From: Sternotherus odoratus
Lineage: Eukaryota > Chordata > Testudines > Kinosternidae
Direction: 5' to 3'
NCBI GenBank assembly: GCA_032164245.1
Contig: JAVMKO010000001.1
Location: 12,251,603-12,315,602 of the forward strand
DNA length: 64,000 bases
Part shown: positions 43,860 through 54,206 of the stretch, piece after piece
Numbering within the stretch: position 1 is the first letter of the stretch
Layout of the letters: each line of letters begins with the position of its first letter
Notes under the pieces: generated by a model
Database searches by the model: none
Told to the model about the DNA's origin: nothing
What the model saw: only the letters and a program-made list of their open reading frames with translations
Made by a program: the position numbers and the translations under genes

Positions 43860-44968
43860 CAGAGGTGGGCAAACTGTGGCCCGCTGGCCATTTTTATCCG
43901 GCCCTTGGGAGTGGGACCAGTGGCCCCATGCTCCTTGCCCAAGGGCCGCGGCCAGAGCCGCGAGCTCCCACACTCCCCATCGGAGATGCCTGGCCCCACG
44001 CTCGCCGCCAGAGGCACCAGGCCAGGCAAGGGGAGCGGCGTGGCCCCGCCAGAGGCACTGGGCCAGGCAAGGGGAGCCACAGGGTCCCAGGCTCCCCACT
44101 GGGCCGCGCACGGGGCGCCGCAGGGCCCTGTATTCCTGTCCCCACTGGAGCTGTCAGGCCCGAGTGTGGGGGGCTGCGGGGCCCCACCAGCGGCACCAGG
44201 CCAAGCACGGGGAGGCGTGGGGCCCGCGCTCCCCACCGGAGGCGCTGGGCTGGGCACGGGGAGCTGTGGGGTCCCGCACTCCTGGCCAGAGGTGTTGAGC
44301 CAAGGGGCCGGGCAAGGCGCCAGGAGCAGTGGGGCCCCACCGGAGGGGCCGGGGCCAGCCTGCCGTGGGTCCCTGCATTCTCCGCCAGAGGGACCAGGCA
44401 CGGGGAGCTGCGGGGGTGCATTCCTTGTCCTTGGGACAGAAAAGCGCGGGGAGCCAAGGCCAGGCCAGCTGAGCATGGTAAGCAAGGGGGGGGGCTTAGG
44501 CGGTGGGTTGGGGGGGGTTAAGATGGGGGAGGGTTAGGGTGGCAGTCAGGGAACAAAGAGCAAGGGGGCTTAGATAGGGTGGGGTGGGTGGGTCTTTAGA
44601 GGGAGCAGTCAGGGAATAAAAGAGCAGGGGGCTTAAATAGGGCATGGGGGGGGTCCCTTGGGGTGGTGGTTAGGGTGGGTGCGTCTTGGGAGTGGGCTGT
44701 AATGGAACAAAAAGAAGGAGGGCTTAGATAGAGGATGGGACCCTGGAGGGCAGTTAAAGGGGGGTCTCCGGAGGGGGCAATCATGGGACAAGGAAGGGGG
44801 AAAATGGGTTGGGGATTCTGAGGGGGGGCAATCAGGGGGCAGGAAGTGGGTGGGCTCAAATAGGGGGGCGGGGCCAGGCTGGTTAGGGAGGCACAGCCTT
44901 CCCTACCTGGCCCTCCGCACGATTTCGAACCCCAATGTGGCCCTCGGGCCAAAATGTTTGCCCACCCA
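43860..44968. mobile_element. Large non-autonomous hAT element, 1109 bp, GC-rich interior
   Basis: The ends are CAGAGGTGGGCAAACTGTGG and, reversed, TGGGTGGGCAAACATTTTGG. Perfect 8-bp duplications TCCTACAG lie at 43852-43859 and 44969-44976. 43905-44470 is CpG-rich with a loose repeat of (A/G)GGC(A/G)C(T/C)GGGCC(A/G)(G/A)GCA modules. 44490-44870 has G-run repeats ending GGGGGCTTA. Open frames up to 227 codons on both strands come from GC-rich repeats and have no family resemblance. Confidence 0.92.
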
Positions 44969-44976
44969 TCCTACAG

Positions 44977-45867
44977 CAAGTAACGATGGCATTTTACAGA
45001 CAAGAGAAAAACAAAAATCAAGCCATTCTATAGCTTGCAAAAGACAAAGCAAAAAATGCTGTCAGTTTCCTGCCCCACCAAGGCTAAAACCGAAAAGCAC
45101 GGCCCAGGCCCTATACTATTTGTGCATAAATTCAGTCTGTAGCTTCAAAAGTTGATTTGTCAGTAATATAGATGATAAAACAGGTTATCCTTCTCAACAG
45201 ATAGCCCTTCGTTCTAGGTGCAAGCTTTTGGAAATCCCTTAACCTCAGAATGGAAGAAATTCAAGGGCTTTCCATACGGGACCATGAATTCATTGCCTTT
45301 GGTATAATCCTGTGTCTATTGATACACAGTAGATTTTGATCTAAACAGCATTATCCTGAAGTTATGATCCAGTACTGCTAAATGGTCAGTGACCAAATCT
45401 CTTGTTCCCCACTATAATCTACTAGAAGGCAGAAAAATAATTCTCTTAGGTATTAAGGCATCTATTACCTTGCTAAATTAAGCACCCTTGTAATTCTAAG
45501 AGTCAAGGTTTTAATTACCTGTGATTTCTAATCTACCAAAGTATTTCAGTGTTTCATTCCAATATCCTTGCTATTCTAACATGAAGATGATATATCTGCC
45601 AAATGTACAATTTTGTATGGATGTTTTGTGATAAGGAGCAAAAGAGCTAAGATGATTTTTTTTATTTAGACATAACTTGAACCCTTAACTCCAGGAGTGA
45701 AAGATACATTTATCAACTGCCCACTTAATTTTCACTACAAAATGGTTTTTTCTCCTACTGGTAATGGCCCATTCAAATTAAACAGCCTCTTAGAATTGGT
45801 GTGGTAATGTACAACTTCTTTTTTTGCTTTCTGTATATACAAATACATCTTACTTTTGTGTGTTCCA
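44977..45867. other. USP6NL intron 1 segment, nothing recognised
   Basis: AT-rich intronic DNA. Confidence 0.4.
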
Positions 45868-45955
45868 GTCTATGCATCTGATGAAGTGGACTATAGCCCA
45901 CGAAAGCTTATGCTGAAATAAACTGGTTGGTCTCTAAGGTGCCACAAGTATTCCT
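45868..45955 (+). mobile_element. PLE-tail repeat, plus orientation
   Basis: TCTATGCATCTGATGAAGTG through CTCTAAGGTGCCACAAGTAT is the same repeat as at 43487 in the opposite direction. It is truncated after the GGTGCCACAAG words. Confidence 0.75.
45878..45915 (+). ncRNA. Hammerhead-ribozyme-like motif, best-preserved core
   Basis: CUGAUGA at 45878-45884 (exact consensus), extra A at 45885, helix II GUGGAC-UAUA-GCCCAC (45886-45901, one A-C mismatch), GAAA at 45902-45905, helix III GC-UUAU-GC (45906-45913), U16.1 at 45914 and G at 45915 where a cleavable site needs A, C or U. Helix I pairing with the flanks is weak by eye. Hammerheads are established in Penelope-like elements, including types with a very short helix III. 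This copy is probably a ribozyme fossil because of G17. Confidence 0.55.
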
Positions 45956-46140
45956 TGTTTATTTATATACAATATGTGAATTCATTAATACATGCATTAT
46001 ATCATTTTATAACACCTCCGCCTTCCCTGTGCCCGAATTAAAGCATATTTAAATTATACATATTTTCACCTGACATCTGCAGTTCTCTCACCTGGCAAAG
46101 AGCACTCTGTCATTTTGAACATCAGTTCTCTCAGAGAGTT
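45956..46140. other. Unassigned intron
   Basis: Nothing recognised. Confidence 0.35.
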
Positions 46141-46149
46141 TCTCCCGTT

Positions 46150-46262
46150 GACTCAGCACGGCATAGCACCGCAATTAAGTCAACCTATTCTACATCTATT
46201 TATGTAGCTGGAGTTGCGTAACTTGGGTTGATTTAACCCCATGGTGTAGACCTGCCCTTTGT
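46150..46262. mobile_element. Fragment of a Harbinger-like MITE (right end)
   Basis: CAATTAAGTCAACCTATTC, TTGGGTTGATTTAACCCCAT and the end GGTGTAGACCTGCCC recall Harbinger-like MITEs with GTCTACAC ends, as at 1480-1797. The left end is missing. Confidence 0.4.
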
Positions 46263-48554
46263 GCCAGATATGGGACTGGCAGAGTTGTGACAGGATTTAG
46301 TCTTGGATTTTGAGAAATGTGATCTTAAATTAAAAAATTGTAAGATTTTTTTTGTTAAAAAAAAAATCAATTTTGCTCATAACAAACTAGCACTTTTTAT
46401 TTATGGAAGAAGAGTACCTGGGAACCACAATGACCGTAGCCATTTAACAGTGATTTGAAAATGCATCTATATAAGCTTCACATATCTATCATGCCCCTCT
46501 AAATCCACGACACATTCTAATGCACTGGGCTTCCTAGCAACTCTTCCTTTACAAAATTTATTTTTCCATTTACTGAAAACACTAACAAGTGACTCATTCT
46601 ATAGAACATTGTCCTTCACATACACAAACTGCCCAAGGCTGAATTCAATTACAGCTTCAAGTGGTAAAAAAAACTTGAATGTCTATTCACATTGCTGTTT
46701 AACCAGTTTAGTATTTTCTATTTTTGATGATTTCTTCAGAATATTTTAAATATTTGAATATTAGAAACTAATATTAGAAAAACTTAATAGCCTTAAATAG
46801 TGTTATACAAGTAGATAATGCATTTAAAAAGTAACAACTATAACCTAGTTAGTTACTAGCAGCCTGTGAGCTTTGGCTATATGATGACCAAGAAGTAGAG
46901 AGAACAGATTCACAGTCATTTAACAAGAGAGCTAGAAAAACAAAACCATAAAACTATGAAAATTAATTTCATTCCTTCAACTTTTTCCAGATATAGTTCA
47001 AAACAAATTTTGTTTTCAATGCACAGCTTTACACAATCAGGTGGGTTTTTTTGGGAGTGGGGAGCTTCTAAGCAATTAAACCCAGTTAGTCCACTACTTC
47101 TGTAAAATCAAACACTACTCCATAAATTGCCTGATCAACTACCTGTGCTCATATCAAACAATCCAGTCTATTTTCCCATCAATGCATGTATTGAAATTCC
47201 ACTGTCCTCAATGGAAGCTAAGCACAGAGATCAAAAGGAAGACTGGGATCTCCTCTCAATCATTTTTTAATTATAAATTCATAAATTCATAAAAAGATAA
47301 ATAAAATTGACTGAAGAGTCCATCCAAGAAACTGTTGCATAATTTCATTGATCTGAATGAATTAGTTAAACTGTCACAAATTCAAATAAAATATGCAAAT
47401 AATTTTAGGAAGTTCAGTTTTATTCAGTACCTGCTCTCTTTGTGTAATGGGTGGCCCAATTCTGCACTCACATTGGTTTTACAACGATGTAGTTCCAATG
47501 CCTACTTGAGTTACTTTGGATTAATACTGGTGGTATGAGTGATTTAGAATCAGGTCATTGGCCTCTCAGAGCCTACTTGAGAGGGATGTACACAAAACAG
47601 GCAGACAAATCAAACAGGTATTTTACATAGTGAATGCCTTAAGAAAAATTACACACACTATGAACAACACTGCAATAGTCTCAGAAAGTGAATTTCCATA
47701 AAAGGGTTTTTTAAAACCTAGTTTTCATTGTTAATGGTCCTTTCAAACAACACATTTGTCATCAAAAATTCTTCTAAAAAAGATTTAAGTAAACTGAAAT
47801 AAATTAAACTAAAAATGGGCAATTTAATTTAAAAAACCATAATTTTAACAAGTTTCTAATCAGGTGAAATGTGCCATTTTCTGCAAAGAATTCTATCACT
47901 TTAACCAAGAAAAGCAGCAAATATTTGACACACTGAACAGATTAACAAAACCAATTCATATCAATTAATTTTAAACAGTGATGAAATGTTTCAAATAATG
48001 TTTGGCAATATTTGTTTGCAACAGCCATTCAGGATTTTAAAGTTAGAAATAGTCCATATTTGTGTTGCTGTTTAAGGGTTTAAAATGGGCTATTATTGGA
48101 CTTTCAGTCTCTCATTTCAATCACTATTAAGTCTTTTCTTATTCTTACTTCAATTTAAAATACTTTAAAAAAAAATTAAAAAGCTATTCTGATCAGATTA
48201 CACAGGACTTTTCAGTCTCAGGTATGTACACAAGGCAAGTATTTCTAGTACAGAAAGAGAAGGAAATGGCCCTTATGAAAAAGTAGTAATTAGAAATACT
48301 GAAATAAACTCCATCTTTAGCACAACAAATCTGTTTAGGATTCTTTTTAGAACAGCTGCAGTGGCAAAATATAATGGGTTTAATGTAGTTCAAAGCCAAC
48401 TACAATAGATGAACATCAGAGTGCAACAATATACAACCTTATAATAAGGGTCAGGTATACATTTCAAATAATTATACTAGAGCCAACATGGGAGATAATC
48501 TAATTGATAAATTGTTTAAAGGGTTAAGAATTAATATTTCGATGCTGCTCCTAC
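46263..48554. other. USP6NL intron 1, part next to exon 1; mostly unassigned
   Basis: AT-rich. 47450-47570 carries an old repeat with ATTCTGCACTCACATTGG and TTGAGTTACTTTGGATTAAT words typical of a palindromic amniote repeat. No other features. Confidence 0.45.
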
Positions 48555-48627
48555 CTTTCTTCACAGCATCTGTTCTACGTCTTGCTGGCGACACTAGCTC
48601 CTTCACCATCTGTAACACTTGAATCAT
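48555..48627 (-). CDS. USP6NL: USP6NL coding exon 1 (initiator Met and novel-looking N-terminus)
   Basis: On the minus strand an ATG at 48627-48625 opens a frame reading MIQVLQMVKELVSPARR, then RTDAVKK plus one base, followed by the donor GTAGGA. The leftover G joins exactly with exon 2 (G+AT = Asp), giving AVKKDSDAEQD without a frame break, which is the main reason for calling it. An in-frame TAA lies 7 nt upstream of the ATG (48636-48634 region), so the start is well defined. The 24 residues are basic and amphipathic. They resemble a longer N-terminal isoform, compared with the short mammalian form I recall that starts inside exon 2. That comparison is from memory. The gene promoter is not identified; 5'UTR sequence probably continues to the right. 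Confidence 0.82.
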
Positions 48628-48629
48628 TG

Positions 48630-48698
48630 CTAGTTAGAAAGATCAAGGACACCAGCTGCTTCTTTGGATTTCCAACAGGTTTCATTACTACCGATCAT
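48630..48698 (-). CDS. Upstream ORF (22 codons) before the USP6NL start
   Basis: If the 5'UTR extends here, an ATG at 48698-48696 opens MIGSNETCWKSKEAAGVLDL-type sequence of 22 codons and stops at TAG 48632-48630, two nucleotides before the USP6NL ATG. It overlaps an upstream start-stop ATGTAA (48703-48698) as TAATG. Such geometry can throttle or re-route initiation. A possible splice acceptor (poly-T tract followed by AG) lies near 48750-48770, so the exon may begin there. Transcription of this segment is inferred, not shown. Confidence 0.35.
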   Translation of the reverse strand: MIGSNETCWKSKEAAGVLDLSN

Positions 48699-48703
48699 TA
48701 CAT

Positions 48704-50230
48704 GTCTGTCTTCAATAAGTTCAAACAAAACTGATGCAGGAGCAATTCTGTTATCTTTCAGAAAAAAAAAATTCTGCATGACAACTATATAGTCTGAGGA
48801 GAGGGATTTAAAGTGACTTCTACATATGGAGACAAAATCAGTCCCTCAAAGACTGCCGATTGTCATAGCATAAGGCATTTTAAATTAGTTACACATTAAA
48901 GTCAGCATGAACCTTTTCAATTAATAAAGTTTAAATAAAATGTTTCTCCAAAAAACTAACTGAAGGAAAAAAAACAGCTAAAATGCCTTGAAATCAAAGT
49001 TGATAGATGCAACATAATCCCTAGGGCACACCAATCAAAAAAGCATATTTTCATGCATTTTTTTTTTATGAAAAACATTTAAAGAAAACTCTTGGTTCAA
49101 AAAAACCTGAAAATATAGTAATGAAGAAAAATGAAATGTGTCAGATCTATAAATGAAACTAAAAATCTAGCTTACTAAACTCCAAGTTCCCAGCAATGCC
49201 AAAACCATCAAGCACATTCTCAAACACCAGCTAAAAAGACTCCTTTGGTTCCTTTCCCTACCCCCCTTCACACATACCTCTCGGACATAATTATACAATA
49301 TCACTAGAATTCTTATACATTACACTGCACACTAGAAAACCTAGGTGTATTTCAAACATTCTTTTCTTTCACCACCAGAGGCTTAGAGAACAGAGTTTCA
49401 ACGAAAGTATCATCATTGTTTCTGTCAGGTAATTTTAAGAGCTGAATTGTAACAAATGCCCAATTAATTTTTAATACCGTTTTGCAAAATGTACACTGAT
49501 CATTCAGAAATCTTTTGTCAAAGTAATCCACAAAGTTAACAAAAGGTGAAGGGGAAAATCATTTTTATAAATGTGCATTAAATGATTGATAGCCAGCTGT
49601 TTCTACGCGAATGTTTTTTAAAAATGAAATCCTATTTAGAACCATGTGGCCTGGACTACACAAAGAGAACAGTTTAGGAAGCCAATTACATATTCCAGGA
49701 AAACCATAACATTAAAACAAATCACAGGCCACAACCAAGGCACGGCACAATCAATGCTCTGGCCTTTAGACCTTTTGTTCCTGAACACACTGCATGGCTC
49801 AAGTTTTGGAGGGGGAGGTAGGTCAGCTCTTTCCACTTTCTAGCTGCAGAGTGAAAACGTCTATGATTTTAACTATGCTGGCACATTTCTGTGCATGCAT
49901 GCCTGTCACACACACACACACACACCCCATGTTAAACTCCTCTGCATTCTGCCCATTAATCCATCCCCACCATAAATTACAAGCATTCCAAACAGCCATC
50001 ATACCTGGTTTAAATAAAGCAAAAGCAAGATCTTTAGTCAGACAACTTGTCAAAGAAATACTTTCTTCCCCTCATACTATGAATAATTAAGTGCTGGATC
50101 AATAGGAAGTCTAGAAACCAATACTACACAATTTATTCCTGTTAGAAAAATGTACTTTATACCGTTAGAACAGGAATCCCCCTTTTTTTTTTAAACATAG
50201 GTACATCCCCTAAGATTTCAGACTTTAGAA
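48704..50230. other. USP6NL upstream or 5'UTR-intron region, unassigned
   Basis: No CpG island or promoter element near exon 1 that would mark a transcription start. A short CA tract lies at 49908-49925. A TTTTTTTT run at 50182-50192 is unexplained. Confidence 0.45.
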
Positions 50231-51513
50231 CAGAGGTGGGCAAACTTTTCGGCCCGAGGGCCACACAGGTAAAGAGGGCCGGGTCAGGGAAGGCCATGCC
50301 TCCCCAAACAGCCCGCCCCCATGCAACCCCCTCCCACTTCATGCCCCCCCCCCGAATCTCAGACCTATCCAACTCCCACCCCCGCTCCTTGTCCCTTCAT
50401 TCCTCCCTCCCAAGACTCCCCACCCCAACCACCACCCCCGGGACCCCATCCCCTAACTAAGCCCCTCTGCTCCTTGTCCCGACTGCCTCCTCCAGAGACC
50501 CCACACAATAACTGTCCCCCCCCCCCCAGAACCCCACTCCCTTCTCAACTCCCGCTGCTCCCTGTCCCAACTGCCCCAACCCCTATCCATCCACCCACCC
50601 CGACAGACCTGCCAGGACTCCCATGCCCTATCCAACCTCCCACTCTGTTCCCCGTCCCATGACCATCCCCTACCCAGAACCTCCACCCCATCCAACAGCC
50701 CCCTGTCCCCTGACTGCCCCTGGGACTCCCTGCCCCTTAAGCATCCCCACCCCGTCCCAGGTCCCTTACCACTCTGGCAGCCAGGCCGGAACTAAACAGG
50801 CTGCATCGCTCTCCCGGAGGAGCGCGCAGCCCCGCGCAGCACCCTGAGGCTCCAGGAGAGCAGGGAAGGCGGGGGAGGGGACGGGGAGCAGTCTTCCCTG
50901 CCGGGAGCTCAGGTGCGCGCCCCTGAGCCTCTGGAAGAATGGGAGAGGGCCAGGAGCTGTCCCCGCTGCCAGAGGAGCCCCTCCCCTACCTCCCCAGCAC
51001 CTTCCCCCGCTCTCCTGGAGCCTCTGTGGCATGCATCTGAGCTCCCGGCAGCGGAGGCTGCTCCCAGCGCCTTCCATCAGGCACCATCCCCCGCTCTCCC
51101 AGGCCGCTGAGGATCCGGGAGAGCGGGGAGGGACCAGGAGCAGCCTCCTCCGCCGGGAGCTCAGATGCATGCTGCTGAGGCTCCGGCAGAGCGGGGGAAG
51201 GCACCCGGGGGAGGGGGGCTTGGCTCCTCCCGGGGGGGGGGGGAGGAGGGAACAGCTCCTGGTCCTCCCCCGCTCTCCCAGAGCCTCAGCAGCGCACCAC
51301 TGGGGCTCCGGGAGAGTGGGGGAAGGCGCCCGGGGGAAGGCACTAGGAGCAGCCTCCCACGCCGGAGCTCAGACGTGTGTCGCTGTGGCTCCGGGAGAGC
51401 AGGGAAGGCGGGGGAGGTGCCGAGAGCAGCCTCCCTTCCTGAGCTCTGGCGGGCCGGTCAGGACAGTCTTGCGGGCCGAATCTGGCCCACAGGCCATAGT
51501 TTGCCCACCCCTG
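50231..51513. mobile_element. Large non-autonomous hAT element, 1283 bp, GC-rich interior
   Basis: The ends are CAGAGGTGGGCAAACTTTTC and, reversed, CAGGGGTGGGCAAACTATGG. Perfect 8-bp duplications CTTTAGAA lie at 50223-50230 and 51514-51521. The left interior (50320-50760) is C-rich with CCC and CCAACTCCC words. The right interior (50800-51450) is CpG-rich with repeats of GGCTCCGGGAGAGCGGGGGA and GGGAGCTCAG(A/G)TG(C/T) modules in both orientations. Long open frames on both strands are composition artefacts. Confidence 0.93.
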
Positions 51514-51950
51514 CTTTAGAATAATGATTTTACTGTGTTGAGAAACCCCATTTTAGTTCTGTTTAAAGGATTTTAAAATTTTGTTGCAATTTCTCTATCC
51601 CCGAGATGTTTGTACAGTTGGACATAGGGTAGTAAGGCAGGAAATGAAAATGATAATTCCAATGGGGAGCGAAAATACAACTCTAGACTAACTACTAATA
51701 AAATTAATTTAAATTAAGTGATCTATTGAATTCATGACTGCATGGTACAGAGGTTTTATTAGCACTTGTTTAGACTGACCTCACTTCACAGAGCACGATT
51801 GTCTGGCTTGTTGGAAAAGGTGTTTCCCCCCTTTAAGGGCTAGAGAGCCAGGAAGTTACTTTCAACTGCAACAGCAGACCAGCTCAATGAGGGGACACTG
51901 ACCCATTCCCGCCCAGGTGACTGGAAGGGGGGCACGGGGAGGATTATCTA

Positions 51951-52490
51951 GCAGGGTTCCCAACTCTTCCGGTTTCGCCGGGAGTCTCCCAGAATTGGGC
52001 TCAATCTCCCAGAGGCTACTAAAGTCAATCACAGATTTTTAGGCCGCTAAAAATCGAGTTGGCGATGTACTGGGGCTAAGGCAGGAACCCTACCTACCCT
52101 GGCTCTGCGCCGCTCCCGGAAGCGGCCGGCATGTCCCGCAGCAGCTCCTAGCAGGAGGCGTGGCTGGGGGGGGGGGTCTCTGTGCATTTCCCCCGCCCTG
52201 AGTGCCAACTCCGCAGCTCCCATTGGCTGGGAATGGGGAACTGTGACCAATGAGAGCTGTGGGGATAGTGCTTCCAGGCAGTAGTGGTGTGCAGAGCCTC
52301 TTGGCCACCCATGAGCCTAGGAGCCGTTGCTAGACATGACACTGCTTCTGGGAGCCACCTGAGGTAAGCACTGCCCAACCGGAGCTTGCAGCCCAAAACC
52401 CTTCCTGTACCCAACCCCCTTCCCCAGCCCGCACGCCAACCTTCTTGCAGGCACCGCCATGCCCCTGGTGATTAAACAGTTGGTAACCCT
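51951..52490. mobile_element. DNA element with AGGGTT(A/C)CCAACT ends, 540 bp
   Basis: The left end GCAGGGTTCCCAACTCTTC and the right end (reversed) AGGGTTACCAACTGTTTAA are inverted repeats. The duplication ATTATCTA(G) flanks both sides (51943-51951 and 52491-52499), 8 or 9 bp. It shares the GCAGCTCCCATTGGC and GACCAATGAGAGCTG words, which are an inverted CCAAT pair, with the 32701-34055 element. hAT or Mutator-like; 8-9 bp does not decide. Confidence 0.72.
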
Positions 52491-52539
52491 ATTATCTAGG
52501 TACATGCCAGTGCAGGAAAAGCTCTCTTTTACCAAAACC

Positions 52540-53240
52540 AGGTGTCATGAGTGTGAAGTGCCTTGGAGTGCTGTTTTACCTGTTAGGGGTTAACTGAACA
52601 GGAGAGGACGGTAACGTTAGAAGCTCTCATTTCTAGGGCAAGGGGGAGTGTTTTGGCTTCACTTCGGTCCCGGGCTTTCCTCGTTCCTGTGTCTCTTCTC
52701 CTCTCTCCTACCTTTGGGAGAGATGTAGCACCCTTCTATTTCTAAGATTAGCCTAACTAAGTAGCATATTGATTTCATAAGCTTTGTACCTGATTTAAAG
52801 TGTCACTACCCTCCTCAGGGGGAGAAATCTTGAGGGAGGGGTTAGAAAGCTTTATATCTGTGAAGTTGTATTAGTTGTACGTTCTCTCTTTTCTTTATTA
52901 AACCTTTTTTTGTTATAAAAAGCGTTTGGTTATTCCCTTAAAGTTGTCCAAGCTTTGGATTTGGCAGGCTCACAGCTAGTAAGCCGGTGTGCTGCGTTCT
53001 CTCTCTCTCTCTCCTAGGCTGGAAAGGGAGGGGTGGAGCAGTGTCGGAGTGTCCCAATCTCTCAGGAAGAGGGAGGGGGAGTTTGGGGTGTTCATGTGCC
53101 CCCTCCAGGGTCTTGGAGATTCACATGAATAGCGGCAACGTGGTCCCAATCCCCAACTGGTAGAGTGTGGGTTTTGGGGGGAAAAAAGATTTAACTTAGG
53201 CTGGGAAAGTAGCTTACAGTTAAGTGGTCATAGAAGAGAC
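52540..53240 (+). mobile_element. Possible LTR retroelement end (weak)
   Basis: The style is LTR-like: pyrimidine-rich U3, then TTTATTAAACCTTTTTTTG at about 52897 as a poly-A-like signal, a GTT-rich U5-like stretch and, near 53130, GCGGCAACGTGGTCCC. The exact boundaries and target duplication were not found, and no protein frame follows. Confidence 0.3.
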
Positions 53241-53515
53241 CCCCCCTCGTTTACCCTAGAGTTTAGAGTGGGTGAAGGAAGTCTCTCTCACACCAGGCTA
53301 GACAGCACAATGACCTCAACTCATTTGCAGTTTCATCACTTGTCAGTAATGTGGACATCCCAAACCCATGCTGATAATACCTTTATATCACACCATTCCA
53401 TTATGTATTCTCTATTTTATAAAGTCATGATATCGTCATCATACAAACTATATTTAAGTAGACAAATGTAAACACACACACCGGGGGGAAGAGGGGCAGA
53501 GCAGGGAAACCTTTA

Positions 53516-54203
53516 GGGTATGGTTAGACTGGCGCTTTGTAGCGCTAAAACCCTCCAGGAGCACTATAATTATCTAACCCTACACACTTTCAAGTCACAT
53601 TTTGCGCAATAACTCACCGTTTAAAGTGCAACTATAAAACCTCCTTTCCGAGGGTAATAAGGCTTGTTGCGCTAGCGCTATAGCGCAACGGTGCGAATGT
53701 GACCACCCATGAATCACTCATTACGATGTAAGGGATCTCTGGCACGCCTCCGAGCAATGTAAGGCAATCAACAAGCCATTTAAGGCAAATGATGTATACG
53801 TGTTGTTTGGAAAACGGGAGGAAGGATGCGGAAGTACCTTTTCAGTTTGTCTGTTACAACACACAGGAAATAACCGCTGGAAATGCTGACGGACCGAGCT
53901 GTGTGATTTCAATGCAGAGCCTGTCAGTTTCCTCTATCGTAAAGTCACTGACAGCCTAAATTTGTCTCCCTGCGTACACATTCCCCCTCACCCCCCTCCT
54001 TTGCAAAGCACGTTGCACCCAGCTGAATGCTGGGATACCTGCCCTATTGCGCTACTCTCACTGCCGCCAGAAGCGCCGCAAATGTATCCATTCTTTAGCG
54101 CTGCAGGGTTTAAATGTACACAGGCTCTAGCGCAAAACCTATTGCGCTAAATGGGATGCGCTACAAACAAAACGTGCTATAATCTTGTAGTCTAACCTTA
54201 CCC
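53516..54203. mobile_element. Harbinger-like non-autonomous element, 688 bp
   Basis: The ends are GGGTATGGTTAGACT and, reversed, GGGTAAGGTTAGACT, with TTA at 53513-53515 and 54204-54206 as a 3-bp target duplication. The subterminal zones are packed with (T)AGCGC(T/A) words in both orientations (for instance TTGTAGCGCTAAAAC and GCTAGCGCTATAGCGC). The middle includes reading frames of 60 codons that I do not take as genes. Confidence 0.82.
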
Positions 54204-54206
54204 TTA

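Noticed and set aside
43802..44537. Open frames of 140-227 codons on both strands
   Set aside because: Confined to the GC-rich interior of a hAT element, no start context or domain.
45878..45915. Claim of an active ribozyme at this copy
   Set aside because: G at the cleavage position and weak helix I; only the layout is supported.
50157..51524. Open frames up to 162 codons and a CpG island as USP6NL promoter
   Set aside because: The island is bounded exactly by an 8-bp target duplication and hAT ends; no exon with a donor site is visible inside.
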